From SZUA-117 sp964630795 (GTDB lineage: Bacteria; Pseudomonadota; Gammaproteobacteria; Steroidobacterales; Woeseiaceae), in contig CAZVWF010000015.1 in assembly GCA_964630795.1 (NCBI GenBank), positions 1-40,138 on the forward strand: 40,138 nt of DNA, read 5' to 3'. The position numbers and the translations under genes were made by a program. Positions within the stretch are counted from its first letter, which is position 1. Every line of letters starts with the position of its first letter. The notes below the pieces were generated by a model. It was not told where the DNA came from, made no database searches, and saw nothing but the letters and a program-made list of their open reading frames with translations. This document shows, piece by piece, positions 15,631 to 23,227 of this stretch.

Positions 15631-18081
15631 ATGGACAAAGCTTACGATCCCGAATCGATCGAACTCGGAGCGCAGGCGTTCTGGAATGAGCGCCGATGCT
15701 TCGATGTTGACGAAGATTCTGACAAGGAAAAGTTTTATTGCCTGACCATGTTCCCGTACCCGAGCGGGCACCTGCACATGGGGCATGTTCGCGTCTTCAC
15801 GATTTCGGACGTCATCGCACGCTACCAGCGCATGCAGGGGAAACACGTCCTCCAGCCCATGGGTTGGGACGCCTTCGGTATGCCGGCCGAGAATGCAGCG
15901 ATCCAGCGGGGCATCCCGCCGGCAAAATGGACCTACCAGAATATCGCCGATATGCGCGGACAGTTCGATCGCCTGGGCTACGGCTACGACTGGCGCCGGG
16001 AAGTCACTACCTGTAAGTCGGACTATTACCGGTGGGAGCAATGGCTTTTCACCAAAATGTTCGAGAAGGGCCTCGTATATCGCAAGAATTCGATCGTCAA
16101 CTGGGACCCGGTCGACCAGACCGTGCTCGCGAATGAGCAGGTCATCGACGGACGCGGCTGGCGTTCCGATGCACTGGTCGAACGTCGAGAGATTCCCCAG
16201 TGGTTCATGAAGATCACGGCTTATGCCGACGAACTACTGGAATACCTCGACAAGCTGGAGGGCTGGCCGGACTCGGTCAAGTCGATGCAGCGTAACTGGA
16301 TCGGCCGTTCAGAGGGCATCGAGTTGTCCTTTGACGTTGAAGATGAGGACGAGCCGCTTTGGGTGTTCACGACACGCCCCGATACACTGATGGGCGTCAC
16401 CTACATGGCTGTCGCGGCCGAGCACCCGCTGGCGACCCGGGCAGCGGCCGATAACCCGGAGATCCAGGCATTCATAGAAGAATGCAAAAAGCTGCATGCT
16501 GCGGAAGCCGAGATGGAGACGATGGAGAAGAAGGGTATGCCGCTCGGCATCTCGGCCCTGCATCCTGTCACCGGTGAAAAAGTGCCGCTGTGGGTCGCTA
16601 ACTTCGTATTGATGGGTTATGGCACCGGGGCCGTCATGGCCGTCCCGGGTCACGATGAGCGCGACTGGGTGTTTGCAGAAAAATACGGCCTGCCGATTAC
16701 GCAGGTTATTGAATCGATCGATGGATCCGAGGTCGATGTCTCCAGGGCACCGTACATTGCGTACGGAAAGTCTGTGAATTCGGACTTCATAGATGGCCTC
16801 GAATTCCAGGCTGCATTCGATGCGATCGCCGAACGATTCGAGAAAGAGGGACGTGGCAGGCGAACGGTTAATTACCGTCTCCGCGACTGGGGCGTTTCCC
16901 GCCAGCGCTACTGGGGCGCGCCTATTCCGATCATCTATTGTGACGATTGCGGCGCAGTACCGGTGCCGGAAAAGGACCTGCCGGTCGTGTTGCCGGAGGA
17001 CGTTGAATTCACCGGCGTCGGTTCCCCGCTAAAGGATATGCCGGAGTTTTACAACGCAGACTGTCCATCCTGCGGCAAGTCTGCACGCCGCGAAACCGAT
17101 ACGTTCGATACTTTCGTTGAATCGTCATGGTACTTCTCGCGCTATGCCAGCCCCGACTGCGATACCGCCATGCTCGATAAACGTGAGGAATACTGGATGC
17201 CGGTGGATCAATACACCGGGGGTATCGAACACGCCATCCTGCACCTGCTCTATTCCCGCTTCTGGCAAAAGGTCATGCGCGACTTTGGCCTGTCGTCCGC
17301 AGACGAACCTTTCACGAACCTGCTCACCCAGGGCATGGTGTTGAAAGACGGCGCCAAGATGTCGAAGAACAAGGGTAATACCGTAGACCCGCAAGCGCTC
17401 ATCGATCGATACGGCGCGGATACCGTCCGCCTGTTCATGATGTTTGCTGCGCCACCGGAGCAGGCGCTCGAATGGTCTGATGATGGCGTCCAGGGCGCAT
17501 CCCGGTTTCTGAAACGCTTCTGGACGGCGGTGCAGTCGCACGTCGACAGTGGCAAGCCGCCTGCGCTGGACACGATGGCTCTGAACGATGCCGAAAAGGA
17601 TTTGCGTCGCAAGACGCACCAGACGATCGCCAAGGTCAGCGATGATATCGGCCGGCGATACACCTTTAACACGGCGATCGCAGCCAGCATGGAACTCCTG
17701 AACGCCGTCAACAAGCTGGAACATGGGACACCGCAAAGCCGCGCCATTGAACGTGAGGCACTGGATGCCGTCGTGCTGGTCCTCTCGCCGATCGTACCGC
17801 ACATCTGCCACGCACTCTGGTCGATGCTCGGTCATGACAGTGCGCCCGTTTTTGAGCAATGGCCGGACTTCGACGAGTCGGCGCTCGAGCAGGACACAAT
17901 CGAGATTGTCGTGCAGGTCAATGGCAAGTTGCGTGGAAGAATTTCAGTCGCTGCGGACGCGGACAAGGAACAGGTTGCAGCGGTTGCATTGGCCGATGAA
18001 AACGTCCAGCGCTTTGTTGCCGACAAGGAGATCCGGAAGACAATCGTCGTGCCGGGCAAACTGGTGAATATCGTTGTATAA
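15631..18081 (+). CDS. leuS: leucyl-tRNA synthetase
   Basis: This 816-residue class I synthetase charges tRNA-Leu. The HIGH-type motif is HLHMGH (residues 47-52) within FPYPSGHLHMGHVRV. The KMSKS motif reads KMSKN at 576-580. The CP1 editing domain is present, with the threonine-rich TTRPDTLMG and the GHDERDWVFA segment. A zinc-like Cys cluster (CDDCG...CPSCG) and the C-terminal anticodon and C-terminal domains complete it. It is somewhat shorter than E. coli LeuRS (860). It begins 114 bases after sat and overlaps lptE by eight bases, so the essential leuS-lptE pair is retained although holA does not follow. Confidence 0.98.
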   Translation: MDKAYDPESIELGAQAFWNERRCFDVDEDSDKEKFYCLTMFPYPSGHLHMGHVRVFTISDVIARYQRMQGKHVLQPMGWDAFGMPAENAAIQRGIPPAKWTYQNIADMRGQFDRLGYGYDWRREVTTCKSDYYRWEQWLFTKMFEKGLVYRKNSIVNWDPVDQTVLANEQVIDGRGWRSDALVERREIPQWFMKITAYADELLEYLDKLEGWPDSVKSMQRNWIGRSEGIELSFDVEDEDEPLWVFTTRPDTLMGVTYMAVAAEHPLATRAAADNPEIQAFIEECKKLHAAEAEMETMEKKGMPLGISALHPVTGEKVPLWVANFVLMGYGTGAVMAVPGHDERDWVFAEKYGLPITQVIESIDGSEVDVSRAPYIAYGKSVNSDFIDGLEFQAAFDAIAERFEKEGRGRRTVNYRLRDWGVSRQRYWGAPIPIIYCDDCGAVPVPEKDLPVVLPEDVEFTGVGSPLKDMPEFYNADCPSCGKSARRETDTFDTFVESSWYFSRYASPDCDTAMLDKREEYWMPVDQYTGGIEHAILHLLYSRFWQKVMRDFGLSSADEPFTNLLTQGMVLKDGAKMSKNKGNTVDPQALIDRYGADTVRLFMMFAAPPEQALEWSDDGVQGASRFLKRFWTAVQSHVDSGKPPALDTMALNDAEKDLRRKTHQTIAKVSDDIGRRYTFNTAIAASMELLNAVNKLEHGTPQSRAIEREALDAVVLVLSPIVPHICHALWSMLGHDSAPVFEQWPDFDESALEQDTIEIVVQVNGKLRGRISVAADADKEQVAAVALADENVQRFVADKEIRKTIVVPGKLVNIVV

Positions 18082-18547
18082 AGTTGCGCCATTGCTGCTT
18101 CTGGCGCTCGCGGGTTGCGGGTTTCAGTTGCGTGGTATGGCGACTGTGCCACCGGAAATGGCGCTTACTTACATCGAGACGAGTGATCGGCGCAGCCTCT
18201 TTCATCGCAGGCTTCGCGAGAATTTGCGTACCGCAGGTGTGGAGGTAACCGAGTCAATCGCCGATGCGGGTGCCGTGTTTTCGATCGTTTCCGACGATAC
18301 CGGGCAACGGGTATTGTCGGTCTCGGCGAGAAACGTGCCCACCGAATTCGAGGTTTACTACACCGTTACTTATGGGCTGCAAGCCGGGCAGCACATTTTG
18401 TTACCCGTTCGCAGTCAAACGCTCACACGCGACTACACCTGGGATGAGACACTCGTGCTCGGTAAGGAAAAAGAAGAACAATTACTGCGCGAAGCGATCG
18501 TCGATGACCTGATCCGGGTCGTCCTGATCCAGTTGTCGGGCATCTGA
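18074..18547 (+). CDS. lptE: LPS-assembly lipoprotein LptE
   Basis: This 157-residue outer-membrane lipoprotein plugs the LptD barrel and helps insert lipopolysaccharide in the outer leaflet. A short signal sequence ends in the lipobox LAGC (Cys at about residue 14), followed by GFQLRG, the conserved LptE motif directly after the acylated cysteine. Other family features include the YTVTYGLQ strand and the C-terminal helix with LLREAIVDDLIRVVLIQL. The likely start is TTG 18074, inside the leuS end, which leaves an 8-base overlap and implies translational coupling. Usually holA follows; here an HExxH protein gene follows after 16 bases. Confidence 0.93.
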   Translation: MYKVAPLLLLALAGCGFQLRGMATVPPEMALTYIETSDRRSLFHRRLRENLRTAGVEVTESIADAGAVFSIVSDDTGQRVLSVSARNVPTEFEVYYTVTYGLQAGQHILLPVRSQTLTRDYTWDETLVLGKEKEEQLLREAIVDDLIRVVLIQLSGI

Positions 18548-18563
18548 ACGATAGCGGCGAAAA

Positions 18564-19055
18564 ATGGCTGTGCTGACCGTCGGCGAGATCGGGCCCGAGG
18601 CGGTCGACGCACTGCTCAACCGCTTCGACCTGGCAGCGGAGTATGTCAGCCACGGACAGGCCATTGCGGGGAGTTTCTGGGGGGAGCCGGAGGCGGGCAT
18701 TGTCGGCAATCGAGTCTTTGTTCGTGAAGACACTCCCGTGCATTCCCTGCTGCACGAGGTTTGCCATATCATCTGCATGAACGACGAGCGGCGCGCGAAC
18801 CTGAATCGAGACGCGGGCAGTGACGACCTGGAGGAGGCCGCCGTGTGCTACCTGCAGATCGTGCTCGCCGATTACCTGCCTGGCGTCGGCCGCGAGCGGC
18901 TCGCCAGGGACATGGACACCTGGGGCTACAGTTTTCGGCTGGGCAGCACGGTACGCTGGTTTGAGGACGATGCCGGGGACGCCTTCGACTGGCTGGTCGA
19001 ACACCGGGTTCTCAATCCTTCCGGCCGACCGTTGTTCCGACTCAGGGAACAATGA
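18564..19055 (+). CDS. uncharacterised HExxH (putative zinc peptidase) protein
   Basis: I do not recognise a named family. This 163-residue soluble protein has the zincin motif HEVCHII, with H64, E65 and H68, inside the hydrophobic stretch VHSLLHEVCHIICM. About 22 residues later comes LEEAAVCYLQIVLADYL, whose glutamates (E90/E91) could supply a third zinc ligand. This layout resembles minimal gluzincins such as the ImmA/IrrE fold. A conserved-looking C-terminal part, WGYSFRLGSTVRWFEDD, follows. No signal peptide or membrane segment is seen, so it should be cytoplasmic. It begins 16 bases after lptE, between lptE and a membrane protein gene, where holA would stand in E. coli. Peptidase activity is inferred from the motif alone. 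Confidence 0.8.
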   Translation: MAVLTVGEIGPEAVDALLNRFDLAAEYVSHGQAIAGSFWGEPEAGIVGNRVFVREDTPVHSLLHEVCHIICMNDERRANLNRDAGSDDLEEAAVCYLQIVLADYLPGVGRERLARDMDTWGYSFRLGSTVRWFEDDAGDAFDWLVEHRVLNPSGRPLFRLREQ

Positions 19056-19167
19056 CGATACGATTTTAAGCTTTTAAAACAGTAACTTGGTGCGGGCATC
19101 ATAAAAGCGCTGGCGTTGGCGCCGCACTGGCGGCAAACTGCAGTGACCATTTCCAAGGGGGGGATGC

Positions 19168-19866
19168 ATGGCGCTCTTGCGTTATCTTCTGTATTTCCTG
19201 GGCATCGGTCTCGTCACCGGGCTGATCGCCGGGCTGGAACTCTGGTCGCCCGGCAGCCTTAATCTTCAGTACTTTGCAGATTCTGCCGATCAGCTTGGCA
19301 CGAGCGAATACTCCCCCATTGAAATCATCCAGCCCGGAATCCTCGTCATCTGTGGCCTTCTGTATGCCTGGGTTGGCAATAATTGCCCGTCGCAGCGGCC
19401 CATTGCAGTCTTGTTCGGTGGCCTGGCCCTCATCTTCGCGATTCGCGAACTCGACTATTTTCTCGATCGATTTGTCGCCGACAATTTCTGGCAATTTTTG
19501 ATCGGCATCGCGGCGTCCCTGGTGGTCGCCTACACCTGGCGCCAACGTCGCCGATTCAGGATTGCCTGGTTGCGACTTTGGCCATCGCCCGGCCTGACGT
19601 TGTTGTTTGCCGGCGCAACGATCATCTTTGCCTTTATCCAGGTCGTTGGTCATGAACCGCTGTGGCAATCCATCCTCGGCGATAGCTATCAACGCGTTGT
19701 GAAACTGGCTGTCGAGGAATTCATCGAATTGTCGGGTTACTTTCTCTGGCTGATTGGCACGATTGAATACACGTACCAGGCGAAAGCGATCGCATTCCGC
19801 GAACCACAACCTGCCGCGGCCAGGCGGCGCGCTGGCAGACTGCCGAAATCAGAGGGCCGTTTCTAG
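19168..19866 (+). CDS. six-helix integral membrane protein of unknown function
   Basis: This 232-residue protein has about six hydrophobic segments, at roughly residues 5-25, 51-69, 78-95, 105-124, 142-162 and 180-200. An Arg-rich cytoplasmic loop (TWRQRRRFR) follows helix 4, and a basic, disordered C-terminal tail (ARRRAGRLPKSEGRF) follows helix 6. Acidic residues sit within or beside helices (RELDYFLDRF, VEEFIELSGY), which suggests a transport or signalling role, but I know no family by name. ATG 19168 has a very G-rich ribosome-binding site. It follows an A+T-rich 112-base spacer after the HExxH gene, so it may have its own promoter. Confidence 0.8.
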   Translation: MALLRYLLYFLGIGLVTGLIAGLELWSPGSLNLQYFADSADQLGTSEYSPIEIIQPGILVICGLLYAWVGNNCPSQRPIAVLFGGLALIFAIRELDYFLDRFVADNFWQFLIGIAASLVVAYTWRQRRRFRIAWLRLWPSPGLTLLFAGATIIFAFIQVVGHEPLWQSILGDSYQRVVKLAVEEFIELSGYFLWLIGTIEYTYQAKAIAFREPQPAAARRRAGRLPKSEGRF

Positions 19867-20171
19867 ACGCAGCAGGCCTGCAGGCAGTCAGGAGGCGACC
19901 AGATTGAACCGTGCACAGAATCCTTCGGCGAGTTTGGCCGGGGCGGCGCCTGTCACACGAGTGACCGGGTGGACCCGGAGGCAGATCCGGCGGTCGCCTG
20001 CATGAACCCGGTTGTTCGGGCACCGGGCCCGTCGACAATGCCGGACCAGGACGCTGATCTATTCGGCGATCGTCCACTGGACAGATTTGCCAATTCTCTC
20101 CGCAGTGCCGTGCTTTGCCGCGAGCGCTGTTATCATTGCGCCTTTGTTGCACCGGCCTACTCGTAAACCGC
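19867..20171. other. 305-bp structured intergenic region before cysS
   Basis: No intact gene is seen here. Several perfect inverted repeats are clustered: GTCAC-ACGA-GTGAC (19952-19965), CCGGGT-GG-ACCCGG (19965-19978) and CCCGGT with ACCGGG around a 9-base loop (20007-20027). On the minus strand a reading frame of about 55 codons ends near 19891 and contains VHPVTRVTGAAPAKLAEGF, but it lacks a usable start codon near its beginning. The region could be a structured leader, a small RNA or a decayed gene end. No tRNA T-loop pattern was found. Confidence 0.5.
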
Positions 20172-21551
20172 ATGACCATTCACCTTTACGATACGCTCAA
20201 AGGCAAGAAACTACCGTTCGAACCGCTGCGAGATGGCGAGGTCACGATGTACCTGTGCGGGCCGACGGTCTACAACTATGCCCATATCGGCAATGCCCGA
20301 CCGGCTGTCGTCTTCGATGTCCTGGCGCGCGTCCTGCGACGCCGCTACGCGCTGACCTTTGCGCGAAACATCACGGACGTTGATGACAAGATCAACCAGG
20401 CGTCGATCGATACCGGCAAACCCATCGATGAAATCACGGCGCAATTCATCACGGCCTATAACGACGACATGGGTGCGCTGGGCGTCAATATGCCCGATAT
20501 CGAGCCGCGCGCGACGCGCCACATTGACGAAATGATCGAGATGATTGGCGTTCTGATCGACAAGGGATTTGCGTACGAAGCCGAAGGCCATGTGTTGTTC
20601 GACGTGACCGCAGACAAGAACTACGGTGCCCTGTCGAAGCGGGACCTGCGCGAGATGCTCGCCGGCGCACGGGTGGAAGTGGCGTCCTATAAACGATCGC
20701 CCCAGGATTTTGTGTTGTGGAAACCGTCGGAGCCCGAGCTGCCCGGCTGGGACTCACCCTGGGGACGCGGTCGTCCCGGCTGGCATATCGAATGTTCGGC
20801 AATGTCGAAGAAACATCTCGGTGACACAATCGATATTCACGCCGGTGGGCAGGACCTGGTCTTTCCCCATCACGAGAACGAGCTGGCGCAGAGTACCTGT
20901 GCACACGACGGGGCGCCTTTTGCCCGGTACTGGGTCCACAACGGTTTTCTGAGCATGGATAGCGAGAAAATGTCGAAGTCGCTGGGTAATGTCTTGCTTG
21001 TGCGTGACCTGGTCGAGAAGATCCCTGGCGAGGTGTTGAGACTCGCGCTCCTGAGTGCACACTATCGCCAGCCGCTGAACTGGTCGGATGCGACCGTGAA
21101 CGATGCGCGCAAGATGCTCGACCGTTTCTACGGTGCCGTGCGCGGCGTCGCACTGACCGTGGACCAACGTGCGGCGGGTGAACCACCTGCGCCATTTATC
21201 GATGCGCTCGAAGACGACATCAACACACCCAAAGCACTGGCGGAAATGTTCAGTGTCGCTCGTGCACTGAACAAGGCTGGCAACGAGGCGGAACGCCAGG
21301 CGCTTGCGGCATTGCTGCTGGCGGCCGGCGATGTCATGGGTCTCGTTCAGGAAGACCCGGAAGCCTGGTTCGCCGGTGACGGTGATGGAGAATTGTCAGC
21401 CGAAGATATCGAAAGCCTGTTGCAGGAGCGCGAAGATGCGCGCGCGAACAAGGATTTTGCAGCAGCGGATGACATTCGCGATCAACTGGCGAAAGCCGGC
21501 ATTCAGATTGAGGACAGCGCGGACGGAACGCGCTGGCGACGCAGCGGATGA
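20172..21551 (+). CDS. cysS: cysteinyl-tRNA synthetase
   Basis: This 459-residue class I synthetase charges tRNA-Cys. C29 in YLCGPTVYNYAHIGN begins the set of zinc ligands that discriminates cysteine. It is joined by the Cys of WHIECSAMSKK and the His of FPHHENELAQS. The HIGH motif is HIGN and the KMSKS motif is EKMSKSLGN. The C-terminal anticodon-binding part includes LLQEREDARANKDFAAADDIRDQL. ATG 20172 gives the standard N-terminus MTIHLYDTLKGKK. The stop codon overlaps the start of sufE (ATGA), forming a coupled cysS-sufE-yidD chain. A 305-base structured region lies upstream. Confidence 0.98.
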   Translation: MTIHLYDTLKGKKLPFEPLRDGEVTMYLCGPTVYNYAHIGNARPAVVFDVLARVLRRRYALTFARNITDVDDKINQASIDTGKPIDEITAQFITAYNDDMGALGVNMPDIEPRATRHIDEMIEMIGVLIDKGFAYEAEGHVLFDVTADKNYGALSKRDLREMLAGARVEVASYKRSPQDFVLWKPSEPELPGWDSPWGRGRPGWHIECSAMSKKHLGDTIDIHAGGQDLVFPHHENELAQSTCAHDGAPFARYWVHNGFLSMDSEKMSKSLGNVLLVRDLVEKIPGEVLRLALLSAHYRQPLNWSDATVNDARKMLDRFYGAVRGVALTVDQRAAGEPPAPFIDALEDDINTPKALAEMFSVARALNKAGNEAERQALAALLLAAGDVMGLVQEDPEAWFAGDGDGELSAEDIESLLQEREDARANKDFAAADDIRDQLAKAGIQIEDSADGTRWRRSG

Positions 21552-21970
21552 ACGACGTCGAACAGGCCCAGCAGGCGCTGATCGAGGAATTCCAGTTGTT
21601 CGACGACTGGATGGACCGTTACCAGTACATCATCGATCTCGGTCGACGGCTTCCAGAATTTCCTGCAGATGCAATGACGGATGACAACCGTATTCGTGGT
21701 TGTCAGTCGCAGGTGTGGTTCCTCGCGGAGATGCGCAACGACCACCTGCATTTTCAGGCAACAAGCGATGCGGCAATCGTTTCCGGTCTGATCGCGGTCT
21801 TGTTACGCATATACAACGATCGCGAGCCGCAGGAGATTCTCGATACGCCCGCAGAATTTGTCGGTGCGCTGGGGCTGGAGCAGCATCTCAGCCCGACCCG
21901 CAGTAACGGCCTTTCGTCGATGCTGCAGACCATTCACCGCTTTGCCGGCGAGGCAGCGCGGGCTGCGTGA
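21548..21970 (+). CDS. sufE: SufE-family sulfur acceptor
   Basis: This 140-residue SufE-like protein accepts persulfide sulfur from a cysteine desulfurase for Fe-S cluster assembly. The acceptor cysteine is C52 in RIRGCQSQVWF, the family hallmark. LIEEFQLFDDWMDRYQYIIDLGR at the N-terminus and a GLSSML motif near the C-terminus also match. The start codon overlaps the cysS stop by four bases, and its own stop overlaps the yidD start by one base. No cysteine desulfurase or suf operon lies in the window, so it must act with a desulfurase encoded elsewhere, possibly as CsdE. Confidence 0.94.
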   Translation: MNDVEQAQQALIEEFQLFDDWMDRYQYIIDLGRRLPEFPADAMTDDNRIRGCQSQVWFLAEMRNDHLHFQATSDAAIVSGLIAVLLRIYNDREPQEILDTPAEFVGALGLEQHLSPTRSNGLSSMLQTIHRFAGEAARAA

Positions 21971-22230
21971 TGAAATGCATCGGTCAGTTGTTCGCGCTGC
22001 CACTGCGCGGGCTCGTCTGGATTTATCGCTACGCGATCTCACCACTCGTCGGCGCTAATTGTCGCTACCAGCCGACCTGTTCGGCCTACGCCGAGGAAGC
22101 CCTGCGTACGCATGGCGCATTCAAAGGCGGTTGGCTGGCGCTCAAACGAATCGGCCGCTGCCATCCCTGGGGCGGGTCCGGCTTCGACCCTGTACCTGAA
22201 GCAGATGGAGACAGCGATAATCCCGGCTGA
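21970..22230 (+). CDS. yidD: membrane protein insertion efficiency factor YidD
   Basis: This 86-residue YidD-family protein supports YidC-dependent membrane protein insertion. The family pattern is clear: LVWIYRYAISPLVGANCRYQPTC, SAYAEEALRTHGAFKGGWLALKRI and GRCHPWGGSGFDPVP. The three conserved cysteines are present. An amphipathic N-terminal helix probably associates with the inner membrane. I chose ATG 21970, which overlaps the sufE stop (TGATG), over GTG 21967. It is usually found in the rpmH-rnpA-yidD-yidC locus near the origin, so its position behind sufE is unusual. The acidic tail ADGDSDNPG is variable. Confidence 0.95.
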   Translation: MKCIGQLFALPLRGLVWIYRYAISPLVGANCRYQPTCSAYAEEALRTHGAFKGGWLALKRIGRCHPWGGSGFDPVPEADGDSDNPG

Positions 22231-22385
22231 TCTGCTACGGGAACTGATTCGTCCGGTGGTCGACAGGGTGCTCCTCGTTGATGGCACGTTGCCTGCACGA
22301 AGAGCCCGCGTGGACGCAAGGAAACGAGGATCGGATACATGCGCACGCACGTGCCGGGACGTACAAAAGAGACGACTTGCTGCCT

Positions 22386-22787
22386 TCACTCCGACGTTGA
22401 GTTCGCAACGTGCCTGGACAGGCGAAAATTCCGGTAGTGGGTAAAGGCGAGTACCAGGGATCCGACCACTGTCAGCAGACGATCTGTGAACAATCCATAG
22501 TGCTCATGCGCGATTGTACCGCCGAGGGTGATGATGATCATCCCCGCAACTCCGGCGATGATGACACCCGGATGCCGGTGACGTCGAAACCCGAGTGCCA
22601 GCGCAACCACGCTGACAGGGATGATCAGTATCAGCATCTGCATATGCAGATGGTCGTCGCTGAACAGGCCTGAAAACGGCAGGATGGCAATAAGGAAGGG
22701 CAGCGCCAGGCAATGCACGAGGCACAGGCCGGAGAGCGTAACCGCTACCTTATCCAGGACTTCAGAGGGTCCGGAACTGTTATCCAT
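22386..22787 (-). CDS. MerC-domain membrane protein
   Basis: This is a protein of about 133 residues with four hydrophobic helices. The first helix contains LSGLCLVHCLALPFL, a CxxxC pair (C22, C26) typical of the MerC domain family. It should be an inner-membrane protein. Classical MerC imports mercuric ions, but chromosomal MerC-domain proteins without other mer genes, as here, have no proven role. Histidines cluster in loops (DDHLHMQM, RRHRHPG), which could bind metal. The start could be ATG 22787 or GTG 22793. It is convergent with yidD and divergent from the Trm112-like gene. There is no merR, merT or merA in the window. Confidence 0.85.
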   Translation of the reverse strand: MDNSSGPSEVLDKVAVTLSGLCLVHCLALPFLIAILPFSGLFSDDHLHMQMLILIIPVSVVALALGFRRHRHPGVIIAGVAGMIIITLGGTIAHEHYGLFTDRLLTVVGSLVLAFTHYRNFRLSRHVANSTSE

Positions 22788-22874
22788 CGTCACTTGCCGA
22801 TATGCTGAGAGTCTGACGAAGCGTGCTGTATCCGGCCCGCGATCGCCACAGGGGTGCGAAATGGTATAGCATCT

Positions 22875-22903
22875 TTGCGATGATCACAAATGTCTGATAT
22901 ATA
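22875..22903 (+). promoter_or_regulatory. predicted sigma70 promoter for the Trm112-like gene and possibly holA
   Basis: TTGCGA (22875-22880) and TATATA (22898-22903) are separated by exactly 17 bases, one of the better sigma70 matches in the window. Initiation near 22910 would leave a short, A-rich leader before ATG 22923. It could also drive holA and the genes after it. Confidence 0.55.
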
Positions 22904-22922
22904 AAGAAAAAACGATACAAAT

Positions 22923-23174
22923 ATGGACAAGAAGTTACTCGCCATTCTCTGTTGCCCGGTCTCCCATAAAGGGTTGTCGCTGGCGCGTGGGGACCTCATG
23001 AAGTCGGTGAACGGCGCAATTGCTGACGGCAAGCTCAAGAATCGCGAAGGCGCCGTCCTGGAAAACGCGCTGGATGAGGCGCTGGTGACCGACGACGGGA
23101 AGCTCCTGTACCCGGTCAATGACGGCATACCGGTGCTGCTCGAAAGTGAGTCCGTCGCACTGGACCAACTGTGA
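22923..23174 (+). CDS. Trm112-family protein (long variant)
   Basis: This 83-residue protein belongs to the Trm112/YcaR family, small zinc-ribbon-like proteins; in eukaryotes and archaea Trm112 activates methyltransferases. The N-terminus LLAILCCPVSHKGLSL and the C-terminus GKLLYPVNDGIPVLLESE are diagnostic. Compared with E. coli YcaR it has an insert of about 20 residues (MKSVNGAIADGKLKNREG). The usual CPxC zinc knuckle is replaced by CCPVSH, and no second Cys pair is present. This long form resembles that seen in xanthomonads. It begins 129 bases downstream of the divergent MerC-like gene and ends 53 bases before holA. Confidence 0.88.
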   Translation: MDKKLLAILCCPVSHKGLSLARGDLMKSVNGAIADGKLKNREGAVLENALDEALVTDDGKLLYPVNDGIPVLLESESVALDQL

Positions 23175-23227
23175 CGGGCGGACATGAGCGGGTATGATCC
23201 AATGAATAATAAAGACGCGATTGCTGC

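Noticed and set aside
12887..19082. Shared 11-mer TTTTAAAACAG at 12887-12897 and 19072-19082
   Set aside because: Both lie in A+T-rich spacers where such a low-complexity match is expected by chance, and no longer similarity surrounds them.
19099..19809. A 236-codon minus-strand open frame opposite the six-helix membrane protein
   Set aside because: The plus-strand frame has a strong ribosome-binding site and regular hydrophobic helices; the minus frame has neither start signal nor domain.
19921..20030. tRNA-like folding before cysS
   Set aside because: Stems are present but no TTCRA T-loop, anticodon arm of the right size or CCA-compatible acceptor stem could be assembled.
22386..22787. 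Mercury-resistance island
   Set aside because: Only a MerC-domain protein is present; no merR, merT, merP or merA and no mobile-element features accompany it.
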